In this document: positions 23,901 to 36,400 of the stretch, one piece after another | How the letters are laid out: each line of letters starts with the position of its first letter | How positions within the stretch are numbered: position 1 is the stretch's first letter | Source of the DNA: Vanilla planifolia | Lineage: Eukaryota > Streptophyta > Magnoliopsida > Asparagales > Orchidaceae | NCBI GenBank assembly: GCA_023846275.1 | Contig: CM043875.1 | Location: forward strand, 42,004,633 to 42,068,632 | DNA: 64,000 nucleotides | Direction: 5' to 3' | Notes under the pieces: model-generated | Databases searched by the model: none | What the model was told of the DNA's origin: nothing | What the model saw: the letters and a program-made list of their open reading frames with translations, nothing else | Made by a program: the position numbers and the translations under genes

Positions 23901-26372
23901 TTCTCTTGCAGAAGTTAAAATATCATTTCAAACATTTTTATAGTGTGCCACTTGCTATAAGCATTGGTTTTAAGATTATTGTACAAGCACAAATTGTGAA
24001 AGTTTTAATTTATGTCTTGTTATTACTGTGCTGAAATTACTTTGTATTCTTAGCTCTTGTGAGCTATTTGTTTTGTTGGCTCTTTTGGCCATCTTCGATT
24101 TTTTGTGAATCTATTTGTAAAGAGTTTTTCCTACCCCTCTTCTAACAAAAGACGTTGCTATGAGTAAGCCCAATTTTTTGAAGCTACAGGCAAATATAGG
24201 CTTGTATTTGTGCCCAAATACCTCAATATCACTCTGTATTTATCTTATTGCATCTTTCATAAAACTTCTTTCAAAGTTAATTAGTAGTTTTTGAAAAAAA
24301 AAAAAGTCTTCTAATACAAATCATATTAAGATTTGATATATTTGTGCACAAGATAATAGAAAGAAACACAATTCCTCTTGTGGGATAATTATTCTTACAG
24401 TGATGTTAAAGCTACCTCACAATGTTGAATCTGTGCATAAAGTGATCTAGTGATTGTGAAGTAATGCATAAACGATGTACAAAGAAACATTTTGATGTCA
24501 AAATAGCATCAAATGACATGGTGATGTTGATCCAATGCAAAAGTCACATGGTACCATCGAAATAATGTATAAAGCAACAAAATGATGTTGAACCAATGCA
24601 TAAAGTGAATGGAGACATTAAAAAACTACATAAAACAACTAGGTAAAATCCACACAAAGCAACCTGTTAATGTCAAATCAATGCATAAAGCAATCTAACA
24701 AAAATTAAATCTTATGAATGAATTTAGTTGCAATGTACTGTGAGCATAACGGTTTATGCAAAATTCGAAGCATCAAAAGCCAAAAAATAATGAACCAAAC
24801 GTGGCATAACAAAATAATTATGTTGTCAAAGATTAGTTGATTATTTTCAATTATACTCATCCCAAAACCAACTTTTTCAATATCACTATGCGTAGGATAT
24901 TCAGATTTAGGATTCCCAATAAGCTAAAACTGAAGTTACCATCACTTTAAGTCATCCCATTCTGATCGTTTTCAGTTTTTATAATTTTCAGACCAATTTT
25001 ATATCTCAGAACTTGTAGTAATCTAATCACGGAGACCTTGGAGGTAATCGTCTATCAAGGTGACCCCTTATGTGTAGCTTGGGATAATATATCTCAAGAT
25101 AATGGCACATCCAAGACCAAAAGTTTGAGATAATCATTCGAAAAGAAATTAGTGACTGCAATGACTAACTATCATTCCTACGAGACAGAATAATTTTCAA
25201 GAATTTAATGGTGACATATCCAAAATTGGGACATTAAATTCCAAATGAGTCTTATAATCAGGATACATTATTGAGCCATGATAACAAATTCTGATGATTT
25301 AGTCATAGAATGATCCCCACTCATAGATAAAATTATTGAATTAACTGATTAGTTGCATTGAATTGTCTCCCAAGTAAAAGTATTTAAAAACTAATACAAG
25401 AATATCAATAGAGAACCTTTCCCGGCACATGAATATAGCTTTTTCCAACTAACAAGAATACCAATAGATAACCTTTCCTCGGACTCTTAGTCTTTTCTTG
25501 GAGAAATTTAAGATAGGATAAACTAAATACAAGATTTATATCAAAATTACTGATTACAATGACTAACTGTTATTCCAAAGAAACGATAATTTTCCAAAAC
25601 TTAATGGAGACACAATCCAAAATTGGACACTGAATTCCAAGATGAGTCTTCCAATCAGCAAACTACGTCTTCGATCGAATATTGTACAAGACTGTCTTTG
25701 GTTGAATATTTTTTTACATAATATATTTTTTTTTTTTGTTAGGGGTATTTAAAAACTAAAATCTTTGTTTCCACATCTTCTATCTTTGGTGAAAGGAAGA
25801 GTACTTGACTTCATCACCCCTAAGAAAAGTCTTATTGATTTAGCTACCATAACAGAAAAAAAAAAATGACTTCAGAAATGACTTGCTTACCCAGTGAAAC
25901 CACCAGTGTAAGCCATAGCAGTGCCATTTACAAAGAAAATAAGAGTAGGAAATCCCTTAATGCCTAGCTGTCCTGCCGCCTTGGTATGGCGTTCTGCATC
26001 AAGCTTCGCCATCATCACCGGACTTCCCATTTCCTTCAGCGCCATGGCAGCCTCCGCATACCTAGGCATCAGCTCGGCGCTCCTCTGGCACCAGGGGGCA
26101 TACCCCAAAACCATAACAAGCTCATTACCGTCGATCACCTGCTGAGCATTGTCATTTTTGAGCTCAAAAACAATCCTCTGGGCTCGGCTGAGGAGCTCCG
26201 CTTCCGAGAGCTTCCCATGAGCAGCGCCGCCCTGTTCCTCCTCCTCATCAATCGATAGAAGAACTTGAAGATCGTCCAAATCTTCGTCTACATTACCTGC
26301 CAAGCTCGAAAGGACCCAAGTAATGAAGAGGGAGAATAAGAGAAGCGTGATTGCTCTTCTGCTGATGGTCAT
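8933..26372 (-). CDS. PDIL1-6: Protein disulfide isomerase-like protein, PDIL1-5/1-6 type, ER lumen
   Basis: Twelve exons on minus: 26372-25891, 20905-20776, 20251-20086, 17476-17358, 16531-16451, 16352-16266, 15503-15432, 15351-15283, 10184-10098, 9978-9844, 9182-9129, 9052-8933. All introns are GT-AG and the joined frame gives 533 aa. The ATG at 26372 is the first in-frame ATG and begins a signal peptide (hydrophobic residues about 8-25). An acidic stretch follows, then thioredoxin domain a with C95-Q-R-S98, cis-Pro in GFPT (P142) and N149-G-T. The middle b/b' domains lack active sites. Domain a' has W-C437-I-D-C440, and the protein ends in KDEL (530-533). PDIs form and rearrange disulfides in the ER. 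A C-x-x-S site can hold mixed disulfides but is a poor oxidase, while a' keeps the dithiol. Length and motifs fit my memory of Arabidopsis At3g16110; PDIL1-5 is the alternative name. Confidence 0.95.
11080..14910 (+). mobile_element. Degenerate Ty1/copia retrotransposon in PDIL intron 8 (antisense)
   Basis: Frames broken by many stops still read as a copia polyprotein in the canonical order: a gag zinc-knuckle remnant near 11415 (CYSCDKH), a protease remnant near 11565-11610 (SNHMMG), integrase about 11890-12640 ([31 protein letters not shown]), RT about 12970-13760 ([16 protein letters not shown]) and RNase H about 14040-14480 (ending D-x-ADLFTKAL-like). A purine-rich tract before 14501 and TGTTAAAATA at 14501 mark a probable 3' LTR with a TATA-like gtataaataag near 14800. 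No 5' LTR was recognised. It is the main reason the host intron is 5.1 kb. Defective. Confidence 0.88.
17477..20085. other. PDIL intron 3 with unidentified ORF-like stretches
   Basis: A 2.6-kb intron. Between 18224 and 18989 several short open frames overlap on both strands and the sequence is less AT-rich than its surroundings, as in a decayed transposon. I could not match the translations to a transposase, gag or RT family. The rest shows nothing. Confidence 0.4.
22682..22707. repeat. (AT)n microsatellite
   Basis: An uninterrupted AT dinucleotide run in PDIL intron 1. Confidence 0.9.
23256..24290 (+). mobile_element. LTR-like promoter block in PDIL intron 1 (possible solo LTR)
   Basis: From 23256 to 23640 a short motif of the form ATA-x-x-GTAC/GTAT-GTTA recurs about nine times. 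It is followed by a TATA box (TATAAATA, 23743-23750), a leader-like segment and a T-rich tail to about 24290. Clustered repeats upstream of a TATA box and a U5-like tail are what an LTR promoter looks like. No flanking target-site duplication or internal domain was found, so the identity is tentative. It would be antisense to PDIL, like the other elements. Confidence 0.35.
24426..24716. repeat. Degenerate minisatellite, about 30-bp unit, about 9 copies
   Basis: The phrase caatgcataaagcaa followed by tgatgttgaat recurs in tandem with substitutions and small indels. It lies in PDIL intron 1. The units are diverged, so the array is old. Confidence 0.75.
25148..25665. repeat. Pair of about 115-bp direct repeats in PDIL intron 1
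   Basis: 25148-25263 and 25550-25665 are similar along their length (blocks caatgactaact, aataattttc, ccaaaattgg, gatgagtctt). Between them lies a second short direct repeat (25398-25425 and 25453-25482; aagaatatcaatagagaacc-like). The origin is unknown; a decayed insertion is possible. Confidence 0.7.
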
Positions 26373-26556
26373 AGCGAGATACACGATACGAAGAGACAGG
26401 AAAAATGAAGAGTGGATGAAAGTCAAACGGGGCTTTTGGACCACGAGGAGATCGGCGACAATGGCTGTCGAAACCTAGCTCACTTTTTTGCTCTTCGCTT
26501 CCATCTTCCCGTAAGAACAACCGTGGTGGAGGTTGAGAAATCTCGCCGTGTATCAT
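26293..26556 (-). promoter_or_regulatory. Upstream ATGs in the PDIL leader, one uORF overlapping the start
   Basis: If transcription starts upstream of 26556, two ATGs precede the PDIL start. The one at 26556 opens an 87-codon frame that runs past the PDIL ATG in another frame and stops at 26293. The one at 26504 opens a 9-codon frame ending at 26475. Such uORFs can lower translation of the main frame. The true transcription start is not visible, so relevance is an inference. Confidence 0.35.
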
Positions 26557-26599
26557 GTGAAGCTGTCGCCTTCGAATTCTTCATTCTTTGAATTTGGAC

Positions 26600-27150
26600 A
26601 AACATCTAAGAATTTCTCAGACTTACTTTTTTTTTTTTTTTAACCGTTTAATTCAATAATAATAAATTAAGATTTGTAATATAGTTGAAAAATTGTTAAT
26701 TTGGCTTATTTTAGAAAATCCAATCTGTAATTCAAAATCGATGTCTCTTCTATCTATTGCAACATATCTGAGAAAAATCCAGTTCTATTAATGAATTATG
26801 CGTTTAATAAACAGTTAAAAATGGATAGTTACCAATTAGATATTTATAAGAATAGGTAAGTTTTATAAACCTATTTATCAGAAAAACGATACATATTTAT
26901 CGAACATTTTTAAAATATTTAAATATATATATTTTTGCACACATTAAAAAAAATGTTTATGGAAAAACTTTTAAAACATTTCAGACCATAGCATCAAACT
27001 AACCTTACAATCAATAAAAAAAAGGAAGCCATCCATCGAATACATGCAACCCACGTATATTATTTTACACAGTACTGCATCATCAAGTGCACAACATATT
27101 GATCCACAAATGGAAACAAGAATAAAATTATTAAAAAAAAACGAACAAAA
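26600..27150. other. Spacer between WD40 gene 3' end and PDIL promoter
   Basis: A short AT-rich spacer between two genes on the same strand. A T12 run on plus lies at 26628-26641. It must hold the PDIL promoter; no clear element was recognised. Confidence 0.6.
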
Positions 27151-27175
27151 CAATTTAAAAAATACAAATATTTCA

Positions 27176-27181
27176 TTTATT
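27176..27181 (-). terminator. Candidate poly(A) signal, WD40 gene
   Basis: A minus-strand AATAAA about 308 bases after the stop codon, followed by a T-rich stretch. Confidence 0.5.
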
Positions 27182-27488
27182 GCCAATTCGAACACAGCCG
27201 AGACAATGATTCACTGAATGTAGTAACTAAAACATGCTCCCCTGCTTTTCTAATGCCACTGTCCTGAAGAAGATGAATGGTTGCTCCAAAGTAAATTATA
27301 CCTCCGAGGCCAAAATATACACAGAAAATTTATAAAATCATTGGAAAAACTAACAAAGTTTTTCCTATACATTTATAGAACAGTAATAAACAAGGACAAG
27401 CAACGTTCTCTTGTTATGGTATCATGTTCTGAAGTACATTGAGGATTTCTTCACAAGACAACTCCAGCTAAAGTCCTCAAATGTGAAG

Positions 27489-30400
27489 TTACAGTGGAAA
27501 GGTACCGAGCTCCTGACCATGCCGAGTAAGCAAAACATTCCTACCTCCAACCCACTGAAGCCGATAAGAGAGATCAAGGTTATGAAGCAGAAGCCTTAGC
27601 CGTTCTGCTTCATCTGTTTCCCTCACCTTTACCTGCGTTGATTCCAGTTCATGCTCATTAAAGGATGCATTAGAAAAGTGGGACTTCAAAGGTTACTATG
27701 AACTATCAACCGGCCTCTTAGTTAAAAGGATTAGTTAGTTTTCCAGCATATCGTTGTATTTAGTAACAAAAGAAGCTTTGAATTTGGCTTTGCTCTGTTA
27801 AACGGTACTTCTCTTCTACTTTGGTTCTGGGATTATGCTTTTGAAACTAAGTTTCATATAGTTGGTTACCAACCAAGCACTTAATAGGCAAAGGCTTCTT
27901 CTTCAAAAAACTGTTAAGGAGATCCCATTGATTAGGTTTTTTTGTACATTTTTTTATTGTCTATGCCTTCCATTTCTTCGAACCACACGAAGCATAAACT
28001 TGATTATCATTCTGTTCATGTTTTACCATTAACAACATATATTTTTTGATGAATTACTAAGAAAACCTTTGAATGCTAAACTAAACCTAAAAAATGGGTT
28101 GAAGCAATAAGTGTATATTAAAAGGCCAGTACACATGTTAACAAAATTTTCTACAGGAAGCCAAACAAGTCGATGAATATATCTTAATTGATGATTCTGA
28201 TTGACTCCATTTTCCCCTTTTTTTTTTTTTATTTTGAAACATAACAACAACCCATTATATGCATGCTTTGTATATTTTAGCAATGGAATCGTTCATTGCA
28301 CTGTTATATAATCATTTCTAGAGTAGGTAAAAATAGCAGTAAAATGGTTTAAATAATGATAAGCATCTTGCAGACTTACTTCAGAATCAACACATTGATC
28401 CTTTCCCATAATGTTTGCCATTATACTGGATCTGGAAGAATTTGGCGAAAATCCTTCCCATGGTGGAACAAATATTAGTTTAGTGCATTGGACGGGAACA
28501 AAGTTTCTGCTGAGCTTCTCCCACCACGCAATTCCTAGTGACCACCATCTAATCATCAAACCATTCTCAGAGAAAGCCACTAACCCCTGTTTGAGAACAT
28601 TAAGTGTGAGAAGGGATGTGGATAGAAAGTTCAAACACTTATACAAGAATAACAAACTAACAAGACTTATCATAATAAATGGTTTGAGATAAATGAATGC
28701 TTTTACATTAATATACTTTGTTACAAACTTTGAACTATAAAAAACTTGAAGTTAATAACAGTGGAGGAGAACTGAAGTTAATTTAGAACCAGGAAAGGGT
28801 GACAGAAGGGAAGGAAACTGAAAGAGAGGAAATTCAGCAATGTAAAGGGAGAGAGGTAGAGATAAAAAGGACGAAGAGAATGTAAAAGATAATGATATAT
28901 GAATACCCACAAGGGCCTCTCAGGTTCTTTCCCCACCAGTAATTGGGACCTTCGAGAGTCCAAAAGAGTCTCAAGTTCATTTGATAAAGAGCGTAATGGA
29001 TCACGACATCTTGAGCCACTCCAGTCTAGCATCAAAGAATTCATGGTAATTACACAATTTCATCTATCCTATAAAGCTAGTCTTCTAATCACACAACCAA
29101 AAAAGGAATGACCTTCATTCATTCTACCCAAGAGGCATTAAATTAAATTGCCTTTATGAAGAAGTGGTACTTTATTATCCCACCAACCAGATAAAATTCT
29201 CCATTATGTAGCCCATCAAACATAGTTTTCTAACAAAACCATCAACATGTGGTCTTACACATCATTATTTAGCACAAAAGACATGATTCTCCATTATTTC
29301 ACTAATGAGACGTGACATATTTACATATTGCCACCCGTCAGGCTTGCATTCAAACATGTTACTCTGCCACACATTTTGACCCTTGAGGCATAGTTTTCAT
29401 CCACTTCAACAATGATGTTTTCATTAACCTAAAGCTTGGCTTTCATGATCATGATAGCAAGATGTTAAATTCTATTATACTATCTTTTAGACCACTGAAC
29501 ATTATCCTCTATCATTTCATCAAGGGGCTACATTGTTAGTCAAACATAGGTTAATGAGCATCTATTGTAATAATTATTCCAACAAGCAATGATTTCTTGA
29601 ATTACCTCACAGGAGGGGTGGTATTTTACTATATCTTCACCATGATGAATTCATTGACTTAATACTATTACTCTTCCATAAGCTATGTCATTATAATCTC
29701 AATGCAAAGTATTGAATTATGCAACCTTATTGGGATGAAGTTCACATCATTCATTCAACAATTGCACATATTTTACATAAATTGCTTATAAAGAAAGGGC
29801 TTCCATATTTTAAATGCAACTTGACATGAATTTTGACATCTTCAACATGGAAACTTGGGAGGCACAGTTTGCAATGCTATAATGCTTACGTGTTAAGCTA
29901 TTAGAAATTAGATCAACTTTGCTATTACAATATTGTACCATTCAACAAATAATGTTACCGATGATCTTGAAGCCATATAAAAAGTACATTTAGGATATTG
30001 ATAAAGAAAAAGAAAATTATTTTTTTATTTTTTACAATAGATAAAGAAAAAGAAAATTAAAAGCTTTAGTAACAAAACGCCAATTTATTCTCAAGGCCAC
30101 AAATACAATTCTCATCTTCCCAAAAGTCATAACAACATACATGCAATTCTCATCTTCTTCAAACATTAAGTCATTAAGACCACAATGGGTTCCCCTTTCT
30201 TGGCCGACTTGTGGTTATTCTTTGGAAATTCTGAAGGCATCAAGCACTTACATTGAGATATTTTCCCAAGATATCAGCACATGCATAGGTTACAAGATAA
30301 GGAATAGATTAAAATACCATCAGCTTTGTCAAGGGCACAAGGATCATAATGTGGATCATGCCAATTTCAAAAGCAAGACCTAGCATCTTCAACTAGACTA

Positions 30401-33400
30401 CAAATTTAATTATAGGGAAAACAACAAAAATACAAAAAAAAAAGCCTATTGCACATTCCTGAAATTATGATAAGAACTTGCATATCATATAATTGATGAA
30501 ATTGAAGAGCTAAGAGACTAATGATGATCATGAAATAGGCTTGATAAACTAAAGCTATTTGCATGCACAAAGGTCATGCATGCAATCTCTCATTGTCATA
30601 TGGCACAAGGTTCTACCTTCCACCAGCTAATAATGAGTGTGAAAGCAATCAAAAAGCATTTCACATGCATGACGGTTGTAACTTGCTGCTAATGATTGAT
30701 TTCCCCATTGATATTGAATATGTTCTCAACATGCCAAATGATGAGCTAAGAGCCTTCTTAAGCCATATAAATATGTGTTCAGAGCAATGAGAAACGAGGA
30801 CCAGTTCAAAAGATGAGATTATCACTCAGAAACCACTATCCAAGAGTCAAAATCATCTTCTATATTGACCTCTCAAACATCAAAGGATAGTCAAGCAAAA
30901 AAAAAAAAATCTTACAAGAAAGAGAGGTGTAGCCCAAGGTTCGAAAAATATTCTTTGGAAAAAGGACTTTTCTATGCTTTCTCTCCTCCTAAGCTTTTGA
31001 AGACAATTTTTAACTAGATCTCATCATTGATTTGATCATTTAAGGTCCTCATGAAAGAAAATCTAACCACGTTATTGCATGCATAGAGTCTTCATCAACA
31101 AATCACAAGTCCCTCATCATTCATTTTCCGTTTCTATGCATCCTCTACTTTCATCCACAATATGCAAATCTTTACTAAACTCTTATGACTATGAAGTATC
31201 ATTTTAAACATATATCATTAAATCTATTTCTAATCCCTTTGAAAACCTTATGATGATCAAATCTCAATGAAGAATTATAAATTAAGTAGATTTATTTTAT
31301 TTTAAGAACAAGAGGGGCAGCATTTGAAGGATCCCAAGGCAAAGAATCATCTTCACCAAGTAAATGACTACTTGGAAACCAGTCTTTGCAAGGACTCTAA
31401 AAATATTTGGGGTTCCACGAAGAAGTACCAAGATTTTGCAAAGACAAAGAGGCAACAACTTCAAGCACCTACTTCGGAGTTAGCAATGTTATGGATGAAA
31501 TCGAGAGGACCAGTCAAAGATTATTTTTCATGAACAATGGAAATTGTCAACAAAATGCAAATCCATGATAATAAGGTCTATTGTTGATGATATTCTTTGG
31601 TTGATGACACCAAATTTCAATTTTTTTTCTTTGGTCAATGAAATTGAGGAACTTTCAATTGACAAACTGTTAAATTCCTTGCTAGTTTGCGAGCAAAAAA
31701 TTAAGTAATAAGAGAAAGATGAACAAGCATTGAAGGCCTCAACAGAAAATCACTCAACACCAAGAAGATGCAAAGGTAGAGGCAAAGACAAAGGAAGTAA
31801 TATTCGTGACAACCAACAACTACATCACCAGCATCAAGAGAATCAATTTCAAGAAAGAGAAAAAGGATGAGGTCACCACTTAAACACTCAAAGATCAAAG
31901 TTAGTAGATAAATCCAATGTTGAAAGCTAAAGATATCATAAATATGGCAATGTCGATCTAATTTAAATAGACAAAATGGAGAAAAAAAACTAACTTCATA
32001 GAATAAAAAACAAGTGTCTCTTTTGATAATGTGTTATGTGAATGAAGAAACTTAACAAAATATTTGATAATTAGACATTGGCAACAGCACTCACGTGTGA
32101 AGAAAAGAAACCGTTATATGAACTAGATGATTTTTTTTTTTGCAACATTATAAAATTTAGTGACAACTCCATGTCTAAGTTACAAGAAAAAGAAGTGTAA
32201 CTAATTAAACTAGGGACCACACTATCTCCAATGTTCTTTTTGTCCTATACCTAAAGACCAACTTGCTTAGCATGAGGCAGTTGCAAACGGGGTACGAGAT
32301 TCCTATCAAGGTTGAAATATGTCGAACGAAAGATGCAGAGTTGGGCTTAATTGCTCAAATTAACATGACAACAAATCTTATGTTCTCGTTGTATCTCCAC
32401 AACACCACTCACTCATACTTCTCAACAAAATTAAAGAACATGACATGGCTATGACATTTTCATTATGGTCATCTAAACTTTGTGGATTGAAGACTCTACA
32501 ACAAAGAATGTATTATTAGCAAACAACACAATAATCAATTTCTGCAAGGAAAATCATAGAGCAAAGAGGTAATTGAAGTTGATGCACTCTAACCTTTGCA
32601 AACCAATAAATCGATCTTCCAATTAAAAGATAATTTATCACTGTCATTGACAATTTTAGCTAAAAATGAGCTTACTTTTTTATGGAAAAATTCCAAAGCT
32701 TTCTTAATTTTCCAAAATTACAAAGTGCTTGTTAAGTAAGATCGCAACCCGGTAAAAGTTTTTCACTGATTGTGGTGGAGAATATAACTCAAATGAATTT
32801 GCAAGTTTTTGTGAGAATAATAGAATCTAGAGATAATTTACTATAGCCTATATGCCCCAATTTTTTTTATGAGTGGCAATCCAAAAACATTGTACAAACT
32901 AATTAATTATAACATTCATATTTTGAATAGAAGTCCCAAGTGCATCAACAATAGCAACAAATAAAGAACAACCTCAATGTGTTAGAAGAAGACTTTCATA
33001 GATGATCAATTATAAGGCAACTGGAATTGACCAATCTAAGGATGCATTTATGTATTTTGCTCCATCTCCAATTGTGATCCTACAACTTTCAAAGAGGATT
33101 TCAAAGAATCAAATTGGTGAAAGAAGGATGAAGAAATTGCAACCATTGAATGAAATAACACTTGGGAGTTAATTAGTCTTCAAAGAAATCACAAGACAAT
33201 TGGTGTCTAATAGGTGTACAGGATAAAATTGAAGAAGAATGGAAAAGTTGACAAGTACAAGAGGCATTTAATAACTAAAGGCTATAAGCAATAGTTTAAG
33301 GAGAATTATAGATAACTTTTTTATCTTGATGCAAAACATGACACAATCAAGCTATTATATTATGAACGCAAACCTTCATATCCTATATTCCAAGTGGATG

Positions 33401-36400
33401 TGAAATCAATATTTTTGCATGATGACCTGCATGAACATGTATTTATCAATCAACCTCCTAGTTATGTGAAGCTCAAAAGTGAAAATAAAGTTTTTAAACT
33501 CAAAAAAGTATTATATAGGTTAAAACAAGCTCCACATACTTCATATAGTTGTATTGATGCTTATTTTTTAATTAAAGATTTTAGAAAATATTTTTATGAG
33601 CATACACTATTTTTTAAAACTAGTGATGAAGAAAAGATGCTTATTATGTGCTTATATATGGAAAATCTTATTTTCATTAAGAATGATAATCTCATATTTG
33701 ACAAATTAAAAAAATTTATAATAGTTAAATTTGATATGTCTAATCTTGAAAAGATATAATATATTTTAGATATTGAAGTGGTGCTATCTATAATTGGGAT
33801 TTTTATTTCTCAAAAGAAGTATGTGCAAGAAATTTTGGAGAAATTTTAAATGAAAAATTACAACTTTTTTAGCATGTTTAGCAAAGTGGGTTTGAAAAAC
33901 ATTTTTAGATCTTGAAAGAAGAAAAATTGATAGTACTTTCATAAGCAAATTGTAAGGAGTTTGACATATTTGAAAGCTACAAGACCTAACATAATGCACG
34001 TTGTAATTCTTATTAGCAAATAAGTGGAATGCTTAAGAGAGACACATCTTTTAGCTACCAAAAAAAAAAAAATTATACATGTAAAACACAACTAGTTAGG
34101 GGGTATTCTACAAGAAAGCTAAAATGTAAAATTTATTTGGGTTTACAAACAATAATTATGTTGGAGATCAAAATGATAGAAAAAGTATATTGGGGTATAC
34201 TTTCATGTCAGGTTCAAGAGCTCTTTCATAGTCATCAAAAAAGCAACATGTGCTTACCAAGCTGTTTGATTGAGGAAAATCCTAAGAGCTTGACCAATTT
34301 ATTGTGACAATAATTTAGCAATTAAAATTCTCAAAGAATCCTACAAGTAAGAAACACGTATATAGATTTAAAATATCATTTCTTACAATTTCTTATTGAG
34401 AACGAAAATATTGATCTTATTTATTACAGAAGTGAAGATGAGGTTTCAAACATATTCACCTAGCCTCTTCAATTGCCTAAATTTCAAAAGTATATTCATC
34501 AATCACCTTAAATTGCCTATATTTCAAAAACTAGAAAATATACTCCTTAAAAAACTAACTTTACAGATGCAAGCTAAATTGAATTCTGAAGATTTTCCAA
34601 TTTAGGAAGGGATGCAAAGACAAGTAGTTTGATTTTATTTTCAATCATTGTATTTATTTGAGTGGACCAAATCTTTGTGCACTTGGTTAGTTAATGAATA
34701 GTGATTGTATTATATTAAGTGTTATGGATAATTAGTGAGTAGTGATTACATTTTGCTAAGAGATATTGATACTGTGTGAGTAGTGGCTATATTATATTAG
34801 AAATTATTGATAATTAGAGAACAATGGTTATATTATATTAGGAGTTAATTAGTAGACATAGTCTCTCATATAAAGAACAATTGATTGTAAGTCTTTAAAA
34901 AATAGCGCAAGTAAAATTCTAGTCTTCTCCAACAAAAACAAGTTGTATACCAAGATGACCATGAAAAGCATTAAAATTAGATTTTTTTTTTTTTTTATTA
35001 AGGATACCTTTAGACATCCATAAAAGAAAAATCAATTTTTTGCTTTGTACAAAAGATCATATTATCTACAAGGAAGCAAAGAAAAAAAATAAGGATAAGA
35101 TGTAAAAAGCAAAAGTGTAAAACATTAGAATCAAAGCATCATACTACAATGGATAGAGGCAAACTGGCTGTGTGACACATGTATGTTGCAGGAGCTCAAT
35201 TGATCCTTCCAAATAACACCACATACATAAAGAAGTTAATGATATCGGTAGCCATTCATATTAAAGAAAACTTTTTGATTCCCAACAATAAATATTCTTG
35301 GGATTTCATGATCAATACAATTCTTTGGAAAATATCACAAAAGATTCCCATTGCTTTAATTAGGACATAAATAACCTATGCAGTTTAAAAAGTATAGTTT
35401 ACCTCACCATCAGGGGAAAAGCTTAATGCAGATATAGCTGTAGCCATCTTAGAGTTTGATACTCCTTCAATTAAATGTGGGAGACCAAGGGGACCACTTG
35501 CATCCAAAATCTTTATTTTGGACACACTGCATCAAAATTTAAAGCACTAAAATAACAAATCAACAATTAAAAAAAGATCATGAAATGGTGCATTTTGAGT
35601 AAAAATTAAAAACTTTGAGGGAGAGAGGGAGAGGGTGGAGAAAGAGAGAAAGCAAAGAGGCTAAATGGATGTTGGGTAAAAAGCAAAAATTGGATGAAAA
35701 GAGAAAGATTCATGTAAATTCATATGCATACTTTTAAAAACCAATGAAGATTTTGTAAAACTATGAATTTAAATAATATTTAATCCATTTTATTTGATGC
35801 CACAAATGTAGCACCAAGGACCACCAAAAGGTCTTAAACGTTTGGATAAATGTTCCAAGAAAAAATAACTTAGCAAAAAAAAACTGTACTTCTTGATAAA
35901 TCAATAAAATCATATGAATGAAAGAAAAAAAATCATAAAACTTTTTGTGTCCAACACTTTAGGGCAATCACACTCTAGTGCAACGTGAGAGACATCAACC
36001 GGTGTGCACAATTTAAATTGCAAATAGAAAAAACAAACAAAGAATAAGATACCTTAGGATAGATGAAAATTCAAGACTCTTTGCTATTTCATGATCTAAG
36101 ATAATTGTAATAAGTTTCAAACATAGTAAAAAGTCAAACCCTTTGGCATTCTTGGGTAGTGGGGGGTGTATCAATTTTTTTATAGTCAAGCAAGCTTCAA
36201 TTTTGCATATATAATATATACTTTTTTTAATTAAGCTTTTGATGAAATTCCTACAAACAAATGAAATCATTCAAAATGGGAACTCATAAATAGTTTGATA
36301 TTTAAGAATATATACATATATGTTAACTTATGTGACCCATCTCATGTTCATGTTTTCGAATTTTTTTTTTCAAAATCAAAATGTTCTCGAGTTGCTCCCT

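Noticed and set aside
23256-24290. Endogenous pararetrovirus in PDIL intron 1
   Set aside because: Only a TATA box and a leader-like stretch are seen; no movement-protein, coat or RT motif supports it.
26373-26444. Longer PDIL start 24 codons upstream
   Set aside because: The upstream in-frame start codon is GTG, not ATG. The ATG at 26372 directly precedes a good signal peptide.
35403-35408. Alternative donor GTGAGG at the end of WD40 exon 6
   Set aside because: It shifts the frame of exon 7. The donor six bases further (GTAAAC) restores SPDGE/GLVAF.
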